Below are positions 6,429 to 7,359 of a stretch of 7,359 nt of DNA, piece after piece (the first letter of the stretch is position 1; each line of letters opens with the position of its first letter). Below the pieces are notes generated by a model. That model was not told the origin of the DNA, made no database searches, and saw only the letters and a program-made list of their open reading frames with translations. Source of the DNA: Lachnospiraceae bacterium (GTDB taxonomy: Bacteria > Bacillota_A > Clostridia > Lachnospirales > Lachnospiraceae); contig JAISHZ010000062.1 of the NCBI GenBank assembly GCA_031262285.1, positions 1 through 7,359 of the forward strand, read 5' to 3'. Made by a program: the position numbers and the translations under genes.

Positions 6429-7359
6429 CGACACGTTCCTTTTGCTGTGTGCGAATCTGTGTCCCTTGTAAAAATTCACGAGCGCTCATCTTCCTTTTTC
6501 CTTCCATCTGCAATTCCATCACGCGCAAAAATCCTTGTCCGCATACGATGAAAAAGGAATCCTTTCCTCCTTCTATCAATGTTCCGGGAGGATCGGATAC
6601 GCGTGTCTGCATCGATTGTGGGGTATGATCCGTTGCGCACGGCAAAGTTTCGACAGCTTGGACACGCCAAAGTTTCATTTGCTTTCCACGAAATGTGGTA
6701 AACGCGCTTGGCCACGGATTCATCGCTCTCACGAGACGTTCCAGAGAATCGGCACTTTTGGAAAAGTCAAGTCTTCCCATCTCTTTGGGGATTAGCGGGG
6801 CATATACCGCTTGCGCCTCGTTTTGCTTAGTCGGAACCAATTCTCCCGCAACCAGTAGCTCTAGTGCCTTGGTAATCGCTACTGCACCAAGGTGTGATAG
6901 TTTCGTCCCAAGGGTCTCGGAAGTATCGTCCGGAGCTATGGCCAGTTCTTCTGTCAGCAACATAGGCCCTGTATCAATGCCTTCCGCCATCTGCATGATC
7001 GTAATCCCTGTTTTCTCATCGCCATTTAACAATGCGTGTTGTATCGGGGATGCACCACGATAACGAGGAAGCAATGATGCATGAATATTGATGCACCCAT
7101 ATCGAGGAATCTCTAAAATTTCTTTTGATAGGATTTGTCCATATGCTGCCACGACGAAGATATCCGCCGCTATTTCGTTCAATTCTCTGACTATGTGCTT
7201 CCTTTTGATCCTCTCCGGTTGCCACACCGGTATCTTGTGGAGAAGCGCCACCTCTTTCACCGGAGAAAAGATTGGCTTCCCACTCCTGCCCTTAGGACGA
7301 TCCGGTTGTGTAACCACCGCACAGATCTCATGTCCCGCCTCTATGAGCGCTTCCAACGA
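6418..7359 (-). CDS. fmt: Methionyl-tRNA formyltransferase, 5' end cut off by the window edge
   Basis: Fmt transfers a formyl group from 10-formyltetrahydrofolate to methionyl-tRNA(fMet) in the cytoplasm, making the bacterial initiator tRNA. The visible 314 codons (ending TAA) open with S-L-E-A-L-I-E-A-G-H-E. The TTG at 7356 is an internal Leu codon, not a start; by family alignment about 16-18 N-terminal residues, including the GTPDFA segment, lie beyond the window. Counting that Leu as residue 1, the N-terminal formyltransferase domain spans about 1-185. It contains TQPDRPKGR (16-24), the catalytic Asn90 and His92 in INIHASLLPRYRG, and the catalytic Asp128 in MAEGIDTGPM. The C-terminal OB-like tRNA-binding domain follows (about 190-300: GRLDF, NPWPSAFT, GKRKMSAREFLQG). 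The total would be near 330 residues, slightly longer than usual, with a short charged tail. The last codons carry the rsmB ribosome binding site and overlap its start. The family assignment is secure. Confidence 0.97.
   Translation of the reverse strand, partial: SLEALIEAGHEICAVVTQPDRPKGRSGKPIFSPVKEVALLHKIPVWQPERIKRKHIVRELNEIAADIFVVAAYGQILSKEILEIPRYGCINIHASLLPRYRGASPIQHALLNGDEKTGITIMQMAEGIDTGPMLLTEELAIAPDDTSETLGTKLSHLGAVAITKALELLVAGELVPTKQNEAQAVYAPLIPKEMGRLDFSKSADSLERLVRAMNPWPSAFTTFRGKQMKLWRVQAVETLPCATDHTPQSMQTRVSDPPGTLIEGGKDSFFIVCGQGFLRVMELQMEGKRKMSAREFLQGTQIRTQQKERVDGK
6437..6441 (-). promoter_or_regulatory. Ribosome binding site of rsmB, inside fmt
   Basis: AAGGA on the minus strand sits 8 nt before the ATG at 6428. 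It favours that ATG over an upstream in-frame GTG at 6479, which would add 17 residues without family similarity. The site lies within the last codons of fmt, so rsmB translation is probably coupled to fmt. Confidence 0.75.

Noticed and set aside
6429..6479. Longer rsmB start at GTG 6479
   Set aside because: The extra 17 residues lack family similarity, and a good AAGGA precedes ATG 6428.
1..7359. A novel defence, mobile or biosynthetic system
   Set aside because: All six genes belong to well-known housekeeping families in a conserved Bacillota order. No transposase, integrase, repeats of array type, tRNA or rRNA signatures were seen.

Overview
All six genes in this window lie on the minus strand and form one co-directional housekeeping cluster. 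In transcription order (right to left) they are fmt (5' end cut off by the window edge), rsmB, rlmN, prpC, prkC and rsgA. This matches the conserved Bacillota order def-fmt-rsmB-rlmN-prpC-prkC-rsgA known from Bacillus subtilis. The PASTA-domain kinase, the acidic linker ending in an NPKMEK-type membrane approach and a beta-rich tail on the kinase suggest a member of Clostridia, probably Lachnospiraceae-like. That placement is an inference from protein style; no rRNA or other marker is present.

Layout: fmt (right edge to 6418) overlaps rsmB (6428-5034) by 11 nt. A 70-nt gap (4964-5033) holds a good extended -10 promoter candidate and the rlmN ribosome binding site. rlmN (4963-3848) overlaps prpC (3894-3142) by 47 nt. 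prpC is 24 nt from prkC (3117-1078), and prkC is 4 nt from rsgA (1073-129). Positions 1-128 hold no gene I can call; they contain a possible outward-reading promoter and short open frames running off the edge. There is no intrinsic terminator after rsgA.

How the genes work together: Fmt formylates initiator tRNA, RsmB and RlmN methylate 16S rRNA and 23S rRNA/tRNA, and RsgA is a GTPase that matures the 30S subunit. PrkC and PrpC are the membrane Ser/Thr kinase and its cognate PP2C phosphatase, which report on cell-wall state. In B. subtilis RsgA (CpgA) is a reported PrkC substrate, so the cluster joins ribosome and translation functions with envelope signalling. Four of the five visible gene starts are tightly coupled to the gene upstream, and in three cases the ribosome binding site is written inside the upstream gene's coding sequence.

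Several starts are better placed downstream of the longest open frame: rsmB at 6428, prpC at 3894 (or GTG 3897), prkC at 3117. rsgA appears to use TTG. I found no mobile element, CRISPR array, RNA gene or unknown defence or biosynthetic system. The points worth checking are the dual-coding rlmN/prpC overlap, a nine-A tract inside the prkC kinase domain, the two-PASTA architecture of PrkC, its acidic tyrosine-rich linker, and the internal promoter before rlmN.
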